Part shown: piece by piece, positions 47,805 to 58,522 of the stretch
Layout of the letters: the number at the start of each line of letters is the position of its first letter
Position numbering within the stretch: the stretch's first letter is position 1
NCBI RefSeq assembly: GCF_002968575.1
Contig: NZ_PVBM01000001.1
Coordinates: 186,001 to 250,000, forward strand
Origin: Neorhizobium huautlense
GTDB lineage: Bacteria; Pseudomonadota; Alphaproteobacteria; Rhizobiales; Rhizobiaceae
Direction of reading: 5' to 3'
DNA: 64,000 nucleotides
Translations under genes and position numbers: made by a program
Notes under the pieces: generated by a model
The model's database searches: none
What the model saw: only the letters and a program-made list of their open reading frames with translations
What the model was told of the DNA's origin: nothing

Positions 47805-48764
47805 ATGAAAAGAGCACTCGCGGCGGTTACCGTCGCATTCGGCCTGGCACTTGCTTCGGGCGTATCCGCACAATCACTCACCGTTGGCTTCTCGCAGATC
47901 GGCTCCGAATCGGGCTGGCGTGCGGCTGAAACCACCGTTACCAAGCAGGAAGCGCAAAAACGTGGCGTGAATCTGAAATTTGCTGATGCGCAGCAGAAGC
48001 AGGAAAACCAGATCAAGGCCATCCGCGGCTTCATCGCCCAGGGCGTTGACGCCATCTTCGTGGCACCGGTCGTGGCGACCGGCTGGGACGCAGTCCTGAA
48101 GGAAGCCAAGGAAGAGAAAATCCCGGTCATCCTGCTCGATCGTGAGATCGATGCGCCGAAGGACCTCTACCTGACCGCTGTTACGTCCGACACCGTCTTC
48201 GAAGGCAAGGTCGCCGGCGAGTGGCTGGTCAAGGAAGTCGGCTCCAAGGATTGCAAGGTTGTTGAGCTTCAGGGCACGACTGGCTCCTCGCCCGCCATCA
48301 ACCGCAAGAAAGGTTTTGATCAAGCGATTGCCGGCAAGAGCAATATCAAGATCGTCCGCTCGCAGACCGGCGACTTCACCCGCACCAAGGGTAAGGAAGT
48401 CATGGAAAGCTTCATCAAGGCCGAAGGCGGCGGCAAGGGTATCTGCGCGGTCTACGCCCACAACGACGACATGGCCGTCGGCGCCATCCAGGCTATCAAG
48501 GAAGCCGGCCTGAAGCCCGGCACCGACATCAAGATCGTCTCGATCGATGCCGTGCCGGATATCTTCCAGGCCATGGCCAAGGGCGAAGCCAACGCGACGG
48601 TGGAATTGACTCCGAACATGGCCGGCCCTGCCTTCGATGCACTCGAAGCCTATCTGAAGAACAAGAAAGAGCCGCCGAAGTGGATCCAAACGGAATCCAA
48701 GCTCTATACGGCCAAGGATGATCCGATGAAGGTCTATGAGGCCAAGAAGGGTCTCGGCTACTAA
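47805..48764 (+). CDS. ytfQ: Sugar ABC transporter binding protein YtfQ (galactofuranose type)
   Basis: Periplasmic protein of 319 residues with a Sec signal ending VSAQ. The text SQIGSESGWRAAET and DAIFVAPVVATGWDAVLKEA is that of YtfQ, which binds galactofuranose or related five-membered sugars; GTTGSSPAINRKKGFDQA completes the family pattern. GGGAGG precedes ATG 47805. Two hairpins follow the gene. Rhizobial relatives can differ in ligand, so the sugar is uncertain. Confidence 0.92.
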   Translation: MKRALAAVTVAFGLALASGVSAQSLTVGFSQIGSESGWRAAETTVTKQEAQKRGVNLKFADAQQKQENQIKAIRGFIAQGVDAIFVAPVVATGWDAVLKEAKEEKIPVILLDREIDAPKDLYLTAVTSDTVFEGKVAGEWLVKEVGSKDCKVVELQGTTGSSPAINRKKGFDQAIAGKSNIKIVRSQTGDFTRTKGKEVMESFIKAEGGGKGICAVYAHNDDMAVGAIQAIKEAGLKPGTDIKIVSIDAVPDIFQAMAKGEANATVELTPNMAGPAFDALEAYLKNKKEPPKWIQTESKLYTAKDDPMKVYEAKKGLGY

Positions 48765-48775
48765 GTCCTCCCGCT

Positions 48776-48846
48776 GCCCGGCCTGCTCTTCATTCTGGGC
48801 CGGGCGCTAACTGAAACCGGAGCGGAGCCCCCATACCGCTCCGGTT
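48776..48846 (+). terminator. Double hairpin between ytfQ and ytfR
   Basis: GCCCGGCC (48776-48783) pairs with GGCCGGGC (48798-48805), and AACCGGAGCGG (48815-48825) pairs with CCGCTCCGGTT (48836-48846), followed by CTTTG. Likely attenuation, giving more binding protein than membrane proteins. Confidence 0.7.
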
Positions 48847-48872
48847 CTTTGATACGTGCGGGAATTATCGGC

Positions 48873-50398
<1,526 letters not shown>

Positions 50399-50399
<1 letters not shown>

Positions 50400-51433
50400 T
50401 GAACCGTCTCACCCGCCGCCTGCGCCGCCTCGCCCCGCAGATAATCGCGCTGGCGATCATTCTCGCGCTGATCACGGCGATCGCCCCGGGCTTTCTGACG
50501 ATCTCCTTCCAGAACGGCCGCCTCTACGGCAGCCTGATCGACATTCTGGTGCGTGCCGCCCCGGTGGCACTGCTGACGATCGGCATGACATTGGTGATCG
50601 CGACCCGGGGCATCGATCTTTCGATCGGCGCGGTAATCGCCATCTGCGGTGCCGTTGCTGCAGCGCTCATCAGCAAGGACTATCCGCTCTCGGTGGTGAT
50701 CCTCACATCCCTCTGCGTCGGCCTGGTGTGCGGCTTGTGGAATGGCGTCCTCGTCGCACTCCTCGACATTCAGCCGATCATTGCCACCCTGATCCTGATG
50801 GTGGCCGGGCGCGGCATTGCACAGTTGATTACCGAAGGCGTCATTCTCACCTTCAACAATGACGGCTTTTCTGCCCTGGGCTCCGGTTCGGTGGCCGGCA
50901 TCCCGGTCCCGATCCTGATCTGGATCCTGGCGGCGCTTCTGATCGGCGTGCTCGTCAGGCGCTCTGCCCTGGGCTTCCTGATCGAAGCGACCGGCATCAA
51001 CCGGCGCGCCGCGACCCTTGCCGGCGTACGCGCGCGGTTCCTGCTGTTCTTCGTCTATGCCATATCCGGTATCTGCGCAGCCGTAGCCGGCCTGATCGTG
51101 ACCGCCGACATCCGCGGCGCTGACGCCAACAATGCCGGTCTCTGGCTGGAGCTGGATGCAATTCTGGCGGTCGTCATCGGCGGGACATCGCTCAATGGCG
51201 GCCGGTTCTCGATCACGGCTTCGTTGATCGGCGCGCTGATCATCCAGTCGATCAATACCGGCATCCTGGTTTCGGGCTTCCCGCCTGAATTCAACCTCAT
51301 CATCAAGGCGGGCATCATCATCGTCGTGCTGACACTACAATCTCCGGCGATCATGAACCTGCTCGGCTTCATGAAAGCGGCAAAGACCCGACCCGAAACG
51401 GCAGCCAGCAAGGCGGAAGGAGCAGCGCGATGA
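50399..51433 (+). CDS. ytfT: Sugar ABC transporter permease YtfT
   Basis: Permease of 344 residues of the ribose type. Family marks are ATRGIDLSIGAVIAICG and LELDAILAVVIGGTSLNGGRF. ATG 50399 has GGAG 8 bases upstream. It overlaps yjfF by 4 bases. Two different permeases with one tandem ATPase is the typical Ytf arrangement. Confidence 0.93.
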
Positions 51434-52416
51434 TCCATACCCGCAACCTGCCCTTCGTCACCACGCTCGGCATCTTCGTCATCGCCTATGCGCTCTGCAT
51501 CCTGCAGTTCCCGAACATGCTGTCGACCCGGGTGATCGGCAATCTCCTGACCGACAATGCATTCCTCGGCATTGCGGCTGTCGGGATGACATTCGTCATT
51601 CTTTCGGGCGGCATAGATCTGTCCATCGGTTCTGTTATCGCCTTCACCAGCGTCTTCGTCGCCGTGCTGGTCGGATCGCTGGGGGTCCATCCGCTTGCCG
51701 CCTTTGCCGCAGTGCTGGTAATCTCAACGCTGTTCGGCAGCCTGATGGGGGCGATGATCCGCTATCTCGGCATCCCGCCCTTCGTCGTCACCCTTGCAGG
51801 AATGTTTCTTGCCCGCGGCGCGGCCTACCTCATCTCGACGGAGTCGGTACCGATTTCGCACGAGGTCATCGATACGATCCAGGGCTTCTATTTCCGATTT
51901 CCGGGCGGAGGCAGGCTGACGGCGCTCGCCATGCTGATGCTGCTGGTATTTGTCGTCGGCGCCTTCGTTGCCGGCCGGACCCGCTTTGGCGCCAATGTCT
52001 ATGCGATCGGCGGCAGCGAACAGTCGGCGGAACTGATGGGCGTGCCGGTTGGACCGACGACCATCGGGATCTATGCCCTCTCAGGCTTTCTCTCCGGCCT
52101 TTCCGGCATTGCCTATACGCTCTACACGTCTTCGGGCTATTCGCTGGCGACCGTCGGCGTCGAGCTGGATGCGATCGCGGCGGTCGTTATCGGGGGCACG
52201 CTGTTGACGGGCGGCGTCGGTCTCGTTGCGGGGACATTCGTCGGAATCCTGATCCAAGGCCTGATCCAGACCTACATCGTCTTCGACGGCACGCTGTCTT
52301 CGTGGTGGACCAAGATCGTCATCGGCATCCTGCTCTTCATCTTCATTGTATTGCAGCGCGGGATCATCTGGTATTCGAACAGGCGATTGGCCGAGGGACG
52401 GCTTAGGGAGGTTTAA
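51430..52416 (+). CDS. yjfF: Sugar ABC transporter permease YjfF
   Basis: Second permease of the Ytf importer, 328 residues. Family marks are LSGGIDLSIGSVIAFTSV and VELDAIAAVVIGGTLLTGGVG. The start overlaps the stop of ytfT in ATGA. The regulator gene begins directly after the stop. Confidence 0.93.
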   Translation: MIHTRNLPFVTTLGIFVIAYALCILQFPNMLSTRVIGNLLTDNAFLGIAAVGMTFVILSGGIDLSIGSVIAFTSVFVAVLVGSLGVHPLAAFAAVLVISTLFGSLMGAMIRYLGIPPFVVTLAGMFLARGAAYLISTESVPISHEVIDTIQGFYFRFPGGGRLTALAMLMLLVFVVGAFVAGRTRFGANVYAIGGSEQSAELMGVPVGPTTIGIYALSGFLSGLSGIAYTLYTSSGYSLATVGVELDAIAAVVIGGTLLTGGVGLVAGTFVGILIQGLIQTYIVFDGTLSSWWTKIVIGILLFIFIVLQRGIIWYSNRRLAEGRLREV

Positions 52417-53160
52417 TTGGGTCTTCTGGAAACGACGATCAGTGGTCGAAAGCGCCGCAGCAACCACGCGCATGTGGTAGCGGAGCTGGGCCGCGGAATC
52501 GTGTCCGGGAAGATACCGGAAGGCTCGCTGCTACCGGGCGATGCAGAACTTTCGGCGCGCTTCGGGGTGTCCCGCACCGTACTTCGGGAAGCCATGAAGA
52601 CGCTGGCGGCCAAACGGCTTGTCGAAGCGAAAGCAAAGGTCGGAACCCGCGTCCTCGACAAGGCAAGCTGGAACTTCTTCGATCCTGACGTTCTCGGCTG
52701 GCGCTTCGAGTCGGGGCTGGACTACGAGTTCATAGAGCACCTGGCGGAAATGCGCATGGCGCTCGAACCAGCCGCGGCAGCTGCTGCTTCCTTGCGTGCT
52801 TCCAGCGACGACATTATCGCGCTCTATGCGATCGCCGCCAAATTCGATGATCTCTCGCACACGCCGGAAACGATCGCCAACGTGGATCTGGAATTCCATC
52901 TCGCAATCGCCCGGATGTCCGGCAATCCGTTCATGCGCTCGGCAAGCGCGCTGATCGAGGCAGCGCTGGCCATATCGTTCCAGCTTTCCTCACCAGCCGC
53001 TTCTCCCGAAATGATCGACGAGGTGGCCGATAATCATTTGAAGATCGCCCATGCGATAGCATCGCGCGATCCTCAGAAAGCCATTGCCGCCATGCGTCAC
53101 GTCATCGAGGTCGGCAAGAGCCGTATCCGCAACTCCTTCGAGGTGCCCCTGCCGGCCTGA
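52417..53160 (+). CDS. FadR-subfamily GntR transcriptional regulator
   Basis: Regulator of 247 residues. The N-terminal winged helix has LLPGDAELSARFGVSRTVLREAMKTL (read in two parts); the C-terminal all-helical FCD domain has EMRMALEPAAAAAA, the metal-type residues in VDLEFHLAIARMSGN, and a late DNHLKIAHAIASRD. The TTG 52417 start abuts the yjfF stop and has AGGGAGG at 5-6 bases. As the last gene of the ytf operon it probably senses the imported sugar or its oxidation product and acts at the divergent region near 47.7 kb. Confidence 0.9.
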   Translation: MGLLETTISGRKRRSNHAHVVAELGRGIVSGKIPEGSLLPGDAELSARFGVSRTVLREAMKTLAAKRLVEAKAKVGTRVLDKASWNFFDPDVLGWRFESGLDYEFIEHLAEMRMALEPAAAAAASLRASSDDIIALYAIAAKFDDLSHTPETIANVDLEFHLAIARMSGNPFMRSASALIEAALAISFQLSSPAASPEMIDEVADNHLKIAHAIASRDPQKAIAAMRHVIEVGKSRIRNSFEVPLPA

Positions 53161-53162
53161 GC

Positions 53163-54311
53163 TCATCTTGCCCGGAGTGAAAGCATCAAATTGGCGAGCA
53201 GCGCGGTGCGCGGAGGAATGCTGCTCAAGAAGATATGCTCTTCGAATGTGTGAGCACCGGCGCCATCCGCGCCGAGGCCGTCGAGTGTCGGCACGCCGAG
53301 GGCTGCTGTAAAATTGCCATCCGACCCACCGCCGGTCGCCATGCCTTCAAGCTTGATACCGAGATTGCCGGCAATATCGGCCGCGACATCAAACAATCTC
53401 CGCCCCTCTTCCGATTGCGCGAAGGGCGGCCGGTTCATCTGCCCGACGATTTCGAAGGTGATGTCGGGATCGATCGGCCGCACCGCCTCGATCCTGCCCG
53501 TCACCTCCCTGCCTACGGCATCGTTGGGGACACGGACATCGACCTGCAGCCGGCATTCTGCAGGAACGGTATTGCGTCCCGTCCCGCCGTGGATCGTTCC
53601 GACGGTGACCGTCACGCCGCGTTCCGCATCGTTGAGCGCATCCAGCTCGAGCACCAGACGGGCGGCGGCGCGGATGGCGCTCCGGCCCTCCTGCGGCCTC
53701 ACCCCCGCATGAGCCGCGCGTCCATTCACAGTGATGTCGTACATGGCGACGCCCTTGCGGGCGACGACGATCTTGCCGCCATCGCGCGCCGGTTCCACAA
53801 CGAGCGAATATCCGGCTCTCCGCGCGGCCTCCTCCATAAAGGCACGCGAGGACAGGCTGCCCGTCTCTTCGTCCGGCACGAAGATCAGGTCGATCGGCAT
53901 GTGGTTTCCCCGCTTGACCGCAAGCTTCATGGCTTCGAACGCCATCAGGGCACCGGACTTCATGTCATAGATGCCGGGGCCGTAGAGTCTGTCGCCCTCC
54001 TGCCGCATTGGCAGCTGCTTGGCGATGACACCCTCCGCATGTACCGTATCCAGGTGGGCAAGGACGAGCAGGGTCTTTTCATTGCTGCCGGCCGGACGCG
54101 GAGAACGGACAGCCAGGATATCGCCGAAGCCGAGGGTGCCTGCCAGCCGCTCCACTTCCAAACCCGCCAGCCTGCTTAGAACCTCGACGCGATCTGCAAG
54201 ACGATTGACGGCGCTCGCGTTGGACGTCGGCGTTTCCATTTCGACCCAGCGCTTCAACTCTTCGATCAGCGCAAGGTCGTCGATGTCTTTGGCGGAAATG
54301 GCAAGTGTCAT
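53163..54311 (-). CDS. M20 family metallohydrolase (carboxypeptidase G2/ArgE type)
   Basis: Di-zinc hydrolase of 382 residues. Metal and catalytic residues are visible in LVLAHLDTVH (His and catalytic Asp), YGPGIYDMKSG (bridging Asp), VPDEETGS (Glu pair), VVEPARDG (Glu) and the late GAHTFEEH (His). A dimerisation domain is inserted between. Relatives remove acyl or glutamyl groups from N-acyl amino acids. ATG 54311 starts the clear family text. It is convergent with the GntR gene (2 bases apart) and downstream of the AroE-like gene on the same strand. Confidence 0.9.
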   Translation of the reverse strand: MTLAISAKDIDDLALIEELKRWVEMETPTSNASAVNRLADRVEVLSRLAGLEVERLAGTLGFGDILAVRSPRPAGSNEKTLLVLAHLDTVHAEGVIAKQLPMRQEGDRLYGPGIYDMKSGALMAFEAMKLAVKRGNHMPIDLIFVPDEETGSLSSRAFMEEAARRAGYSLVVEPARDGGKIVVARKGVAMYDITVNGRAAHAGVRPQEGRSAIRAAARLVLELDALNDAERGVTVTVGTIHGGTGRNTVPAECRLQVDVRVPNDAVGREVTGRIEAVRPIDPDITFEIVGQMNRPPFAQSEEGRRLFDVAADIAGNLGIKLEGMATGGGSDGNFTAALGVPTLDGLGADGAGAHTFEEHIFLSSIPPRTALLANLMLSLRAR

Positions 54312-54434
54312 GGAAGAACTACCTGGGAAAGCATGGCGGGCAATGCGAGGCCGCAAAAGCGCGGCCGGCCCACTATAATTAGCCGCCCAAGGATCACCAG
54401 AGTTAAATCCGCTCGACGCTGCCGATACGGACAA

Positions 54435-55295
54435 TCAAGCAGTCATGGTCTCGAAATGCCGTATCATGCGGCCAACATCGGGCTCGCGGCCGGTGAACAG
54501 CCGGAAGGCACCCACCGCCTGAAAGACGGCCATTCCCCCACCATTGAGAACCTTGCATCCACGCTCTTTGGCCTTCTTCAGGAGCGTCGTCTCCAGCGGA
54601 AAATAAACGATCTCCGCCACCCAATGATCCGGCTTCAGCAGATCCGGCGGCAGCGGCATGCCCGGATATTTCGCCATGCCGGTCGGAGTCGCGTGAATGA
54701 GGCCCGACGTCGTCTCCATGGCGGAAGTGATATCGCTCGATGCCGAAATCGTCGCATCCGGAAAGCGTACCGACATGCTTTCCGCCAGTTGCTCCGCCCT
54801 CTCCGGTTCTCGATCGACAACCGTCAGCGTCCTCAGGCCGAGGGAAAGAATGGCGTAAGCGGTGGCAACACCGGCGCCACCGGCACCAAGCTGAACCGCC
54901 GCTTGCAAATCTGCATCCGGCAGACCACGCTTGAAACTCTCGGCAAAACCCCACCAGTCGGTGTTATGGCCGAAGCGCTTTCCGTCCTTCAGCACGACGG
55001 TGTTGACCGCTCCCAGCGCCCTCGCCTCTTCGGACAGTTCATCGAGATAGGGAATGACGAGCTGCTTGCAGGGATGGGTGATATTCAGGCCGATCAGCCC
55101 CCTCGCCTCGGCATCGCGAAGCAGGTCCGGAAGGCTCTCCGGCGTCCGGCCGATCTGATTCAGATCGATGAGCTCGTAGTCGTAGCGGATGCCCTGCGCA
55201 GCACCTTCCACCATGTGCATGGCGGGCGTCAGCGAGGCCTGGATGCCGGCGCCGATTAGCGCGGCCTTCAACGGTTTCAGCAATGTCTCGGCCAT
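54435..55295 (-). CDS. aroE: Shikimate/quinate dehydrogenase family protein
   Basis: NAD(P)-linked dehydrogenase of 286 residues. The substrate site is SLTPAMH (21-27), the catalytic Lys77 is in NITHPCKQ, and Asn98 (AVNT) and Asp113 (HNTDWWGF) complete it. The cofactor loop is QLGAGGAGVATAYA. AroE for biosynthesis usually has SxS at 21-23; the Ser-Thr pair here matches quinate/shikimate dehydrogenases such as that of Corynebacterium, which are catabolic. With a TRAP importer upstream, breakdown of quinate, shikimate or a derivative is the likely role. It may not be the housekeeping aroE. Confidence 0.82.
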   Translation of the reverse strand: MAETLLKPLKAALIGAGIQASLTPAMHMVEGAAQGIRYDYELIDLNQIGRTPESLPDLLRDAEARGLIGLNITHPCKQLVIPYLDELSEEARALGAVNTVVLKDGKRFGHNTDWWGFAESFKRGLPDADLQAAVQLGAGGAGVATAYAILSLGLRTLTVVDREPERAEQLAESMSVRFPDATISASSDITSAMETTSGLIHATPTGMAKYPGMPLPPDLLKPDHWVAEIVYFPLETTLLKKAKERGCKVLNGGGMAVFQAVGAFRLFTGREPDVGRMIRHFETMTA

Positions 55296-55359
55296 GGTTT
55301 TTATGCCTTGTATGCCTGGATGGATCGGCCCGCCCGGTGAAGACGGGCCGATGGAACGG

Positions 55360-56373
55360 TCACTTCTTGCGTACGGCTTCGAGTTCCTTGAAGAGCAGCG
55401 AGACGGTGTCGGCACCGATGTCGGCGCTGAACTTGTCGATCAGCGGCTTTACGGCATCACGCAGCTTCTGGGTTTCGGCCGCGCTGAGCTCGTCGACCTG
55501 CATGCCCTTCTCCTTGATCTCGGCGACGGCCTTCGCATCCGCCTCGCGCGAGACCTTACGCTGGAAGTCGCGTGCCTCGGTCGCTGCCGACTGGAGGACC
55601 GCCTTCTCCTCGTCGTTCAGCTTGTCCCAGAACTTCTTGCTGATCAGCACGATCTGCGGATTGTACTGGTGACGGGTGAGCGTCATGTATTTCTGGACTT
55701 CGTAGAACTTGGCGTTGATGATGTTGGCGGCCGGATTTTCCTGGCCGTCGACCGTGCCGGTTTCGAGTGCCGTATAGAGTTCGGTATAAGGCAGCGGCAC
55801 GGCGTTGGCGCCGAGGCTGTTGAACATCTCGATCGGGATCGGCGACTGCAGAGTGCGGATCTTCAGGCCCTTGATGTCTTCGAGCTTGGTGACCGGCCGG
55901 CGTTCATTGGTCAGGTTGCGGAAACCGAGTTCCCAGTAGGCAAGTCCGACCAGACCGGTCGCCGGCAGCTTGTCGGCGAGGCTTTTGCCGAATGCGCCGT
56001 CCATCACCTTGTCGGCTTCTTCGCCGCTGTTGAACAGGAACGGCAGGTCGACGGCACCGAATGCCTTGACGTTGCTTGCCAAAATGCCGGCGTTCAGCAC
56101 CAGCATTTCCACCACGCCCCCCTGGAGCGCCGAGACTGTCTGGACGTCGCCGCCGAGGACGCCGCCCGGAAACAGCTTCACCTCGATCTTGCCGCCGCTC
56201 TTTTCCTTGACGATCTCGGCGAACTTCTCCATCCCGGTGACCTGCGGATGGCCCTTGTTGTTGGCGGCTGCGAATTTGAGCGTATGTGCGCCGATTTCTG
56301 CGGACGCCGTACCGGCAAACAACAACGCCGGCAGCGCGATCCCCAGCGCCAGTTTCTTCATCGTGTCGAACAT
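55360..56373 (-). CDS. TRAP transporter substrate-binding protein (DctP family)
   Basis: Periplasmic protein of 337 residues with a Sec signal ending GTASA. TRAP marks are LFPGGVLGGDVQTVSALQGG, IKGLKIRTLQSPIP with the ligand Arg, and YTALETGTVDGQENP. GGGAGG precedes ATG 56373. It follows dctQ- and dctM-type genes in one operon and precedes the AroE-like gene. Confidence 0.93.
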   Translation of the reverse strand: MFDTMKKLALGIALPALLFAGTASAEIGAHTLKFAAANNKGHPQVTGMEKFAEIVKEKSGGKIEVKLFPGGVLGGDVQTVSALQGGVVEMLVLNAGILASNVKAFGAVDLPFLFNSGEEADKVMDGAFGKSLADKLPATGLVGLAYWELGFRNLTNERRPVTKLEDIKGLKIRTLQSPIPIEMFNSLGANAVPLPYTELYTALETGTVDGQENPAANIINAKFYEVQKYMTLTRHQYNPQIVLISKKFWDKLNDEEKAVLQSAATEARDFQRKVSREADAKAVAEIKEKGMQVDELSAAETQKLRDAVKPLIDKFSADIGADTVSLLFKELEAVRKK

Positions 56374-56445
56374 AGTTTCCTCCCAGAGAATGGCCGGGTT
56401 CCCCACGGCCGGTTGACATGCATTTTAAAAAGGCACCCCTCGGTC

Positions 56446-57726
56446 TCACCGCGCGAACCAGGCGACCGGCACGGTCACCAGCTGCGGAAAGAGGACGAGA
56501 AGGAAAAGGACGATCAGCTCGGCGATCATGAACGGCATCACGCCCTTCATGAGGTCTTCCATCGATAGCTTGGACACGCCGCAGATGACGTTGAGCACGG
56601 TGCCGACCGGCGGTGTGATGAGCCCGATCGAGTTGTTGATGATGAACAGCACACCGAAATACACCGGATCGATGCCGGCCTGCTTGATGATCGGCATCAG
56701 CACGGGGGTCATGACGAGGATGGTGGGCGTCATGTCCATCGCCGTGCCGACGACGACGATCAGCACCATGATCGCCAGAAGCAGAAGCGTCTGGTTGTCC
56801 ATCAGGGGCTCGATGAGCGCAACGAGACTGCCCGGCACGTCGGCTACCGTGATGAGCCAGGCGGAGACTGCCGCACAGGCAACCAGGAACATGACCACCG
56901 CCGTGATCTTTCCGGCCGCGACGAAGACGGAAAAGAGCTGCGAGGGCGCCAGTTCGCGATAGACGACCATCGACACGAAGAGCGAGTAGACAGCAGCAAC
57001 CACGCCAGCTTCGGTCGGCGTAAAGACGCCGAATTTCAGCCCGACGATGATGATGACCGGCAGCATCAGCGCCCAGATGCTTTCCAGGAAAGCCTCGACG
57101 CGGACTTGCCGGCTCTGTCTTTGCGGAAGCTCGAACTGTTCCCTGCGCGCAACGATCAGCCAGGTAACGCAGAGCGCCAGCGCAATCAGCAGGCCCGGCA
57201 CGATACCGGCGAGGAAAAGCTTGGTGATCGAAACGCCGCCGATAACGCCATAGAGGATGAAACCGATAGAGGGAGGAATGATCGGACCGATGACGGAGGC
57301 TGAAGCCAGGAGACCGCCGGTGCGGGCCGGATCATGACCGGACTTGATCATCATCGGAAAGAGCAGCGCGCCGAGCGCTGCGGCATCCGCCACCGCCGAG
57401 CCGGAAAGGCTCGACAGAATGCAGGCGGCAAAGATTGCAACGAAGCCGAGACCGCCGCGAATATGGCCGACCATCGCCATGGCGAGGTTGACGATGCGCT
57501 TCGAGAGACCGCCGGTATTCATGATCTCGCCGGCAAGCAGGAAGAAGGGCACTGCCATCAGGGGGAAACTGTCCGCACCGTTCAGCACGTTCTGAGCGAC
57601 GATCTGCGCGTCGAAAATGTCCATATACATCATCAGCGCGACGCCGCTGAGAATGAGCGCGAACGCGATCGGCACGCCGAGTGCCATTGGGCCGAGAAGT
57701 GCGCCGAGGAAGATGGTCAGTGTCAT
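56446..57726 (-). CDS. TRAP transporter large permease (DctM family)
   Basis: Membrane protein of 426 residues with about 12 helices. Family marks are AGEIMNTGGLSKRIV, SGSAVADAAALGALLFPMM and NNSIGLITPPVGTVLNVICG. It carries the Na+-coupled transport pathway. GAGGAG precedes ATG 57726, and DctQ ends 11 bases upstream. Confidence 0.94.
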   Translation of the reverse strand: MTLTIFLGALLGPMALGVPIAFALILSGVALMMYMDIFDAQIVAQNVLNGADSFPLMAVPFFLLAGEIMNTGGLSKRIVNLAMAMVGHIRGGLGFVAIFAACILSSLSGSAVADAAALGALLFPMMIKSGHDPARTGGLLASASVIGPIIPPSIGFILYGVIGGVSITKLFLAGIVPGLLIALALCVTWLIVARREQFELPQRQSRQVRVEAFLESIWALMLPVIIIVGLKFGVFTPTEAGVVAAVYSLFVSMVVYRELAPSQLFSVFVAAGKITAVVMFLVACAAVSAWLITVADVPGSLVALIEPLMDNQTLLLLAIMVLIVVVGTAMDMTPTILVMTPVLMPIIKQAGIDPVYFGVLFIINNSIGLITPPVGTVLNVICGVSKLSMEDLMKGVMPFMIAELIVLFLLVLFPQLVTVPVAWFAR

Positions 57727-57737
57727 GGCGGCTCTCC

Positions 57738-58298
57738 TCAGACCTTGTTAACGCCGGCAACGGCCGCTTCCGGGTGGCTATCGAGCGCGATCTCCTCCTC
57801 GCTGTCACGGACCAGATGGGCCGTCGCGAGATCGATGCGCCCCGTCGCTACCTGGAAGGCGTCATAAAGAATGATGAGGAAGGTCGGGACACCGAAGGCA
57901 AGTCCGGCTCCGTAGAACCAGCCCATGGAAATGCCCGTGGCCGGCATGCTGGCCGGAAGGTTTATAAGCGTCTGGGTCCAGCTCCCGCTCACCATCAGCC
58001 ACGTGGCGGCTAGCATCAGCCCCTGGCCGAGAAGTACGGCGATCTTCGCGGATGCGGGCGGCAGGCGCTTCAGGAGCGAATCCACGCCGAGATGCCCGTG
58101 CTCACGCATTGCGACGACTGCACCAAGGAAGGTCAGCCAGACGAAGAAAACGCGCGACAGCTCTTCGGAAGCGGTAATGCCCTGGTTGAAGGCGTAACGC
58201 AGCACCACATTGCCGAAGACAAGCACCACCATGGCCGCCAGCAGCAGCGCGATGATCACCTTCAAGGCAAGGAAATACCAGTCGATAATTCGTGTCAT
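57738..58298 (-). CDS. TRAP transporter small permease (DctQ family)
   Basis: Membrane protein of 186 residues with four hydrophobic segments. The family motif SEELSRVFFVWLTFLGAVVA with MREHGHLGVD is present. GGGAGG precedes ATG 58298. It is the first gene of the operon, reading away from the TetR gene. Confidence 0.92.
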   Translation of the reverse strand: MTRIIDWYFLALKVIIALLLAAMVVLVFGNVVLRYAFNQGITASEELSRVFFVWLTFLGAVVAMREHGHLGVDSLLKRLPPASAKIAVLLGQGLMLAATWLMVSGSWTQTLINLPASMPATGISMGWFYGAGLAFGVPTFLIILYDAFQVATGRIDLATAHLVRDSEEEIALDSHPEAAVAGVNKV

Positions 58299-58422
58299 TC
58301 AGTCCTCCCGAAGCTTCGCCGCCCAATTGCCAAGGTGACGCGTGGAACGTCACCACTTTGCACCTGACAGGAAGCTCTCACCAGCGCCCCCTCCTCAGGA
58401 CCGCTGATTGCATGATAAAATG

Positions 58423-58438
58423 TACTAACTAGTGAGTA
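58423..58438. promoter_or_regulatory. TetR-type palindromic operator
   Basis: TACTAACTAGTGAGTA is symmetric at 7 of 8 pairs. It is centred in the 224-base gap between the TRAP operon and the divergent TetR gene, 85 bases before the latter, in a locally AT-rich patch. Size and symmetry fit TetR sites. Confidence 0.65.
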
Positions 58439-58522
58439 TGTCAAGCATGATCTGTTGAAATTGCCGGTACGGATCGCTATGACTTTGGAAAAGATGCGTA
58501 AATTTAAGAAGGCGGGTTGGGG

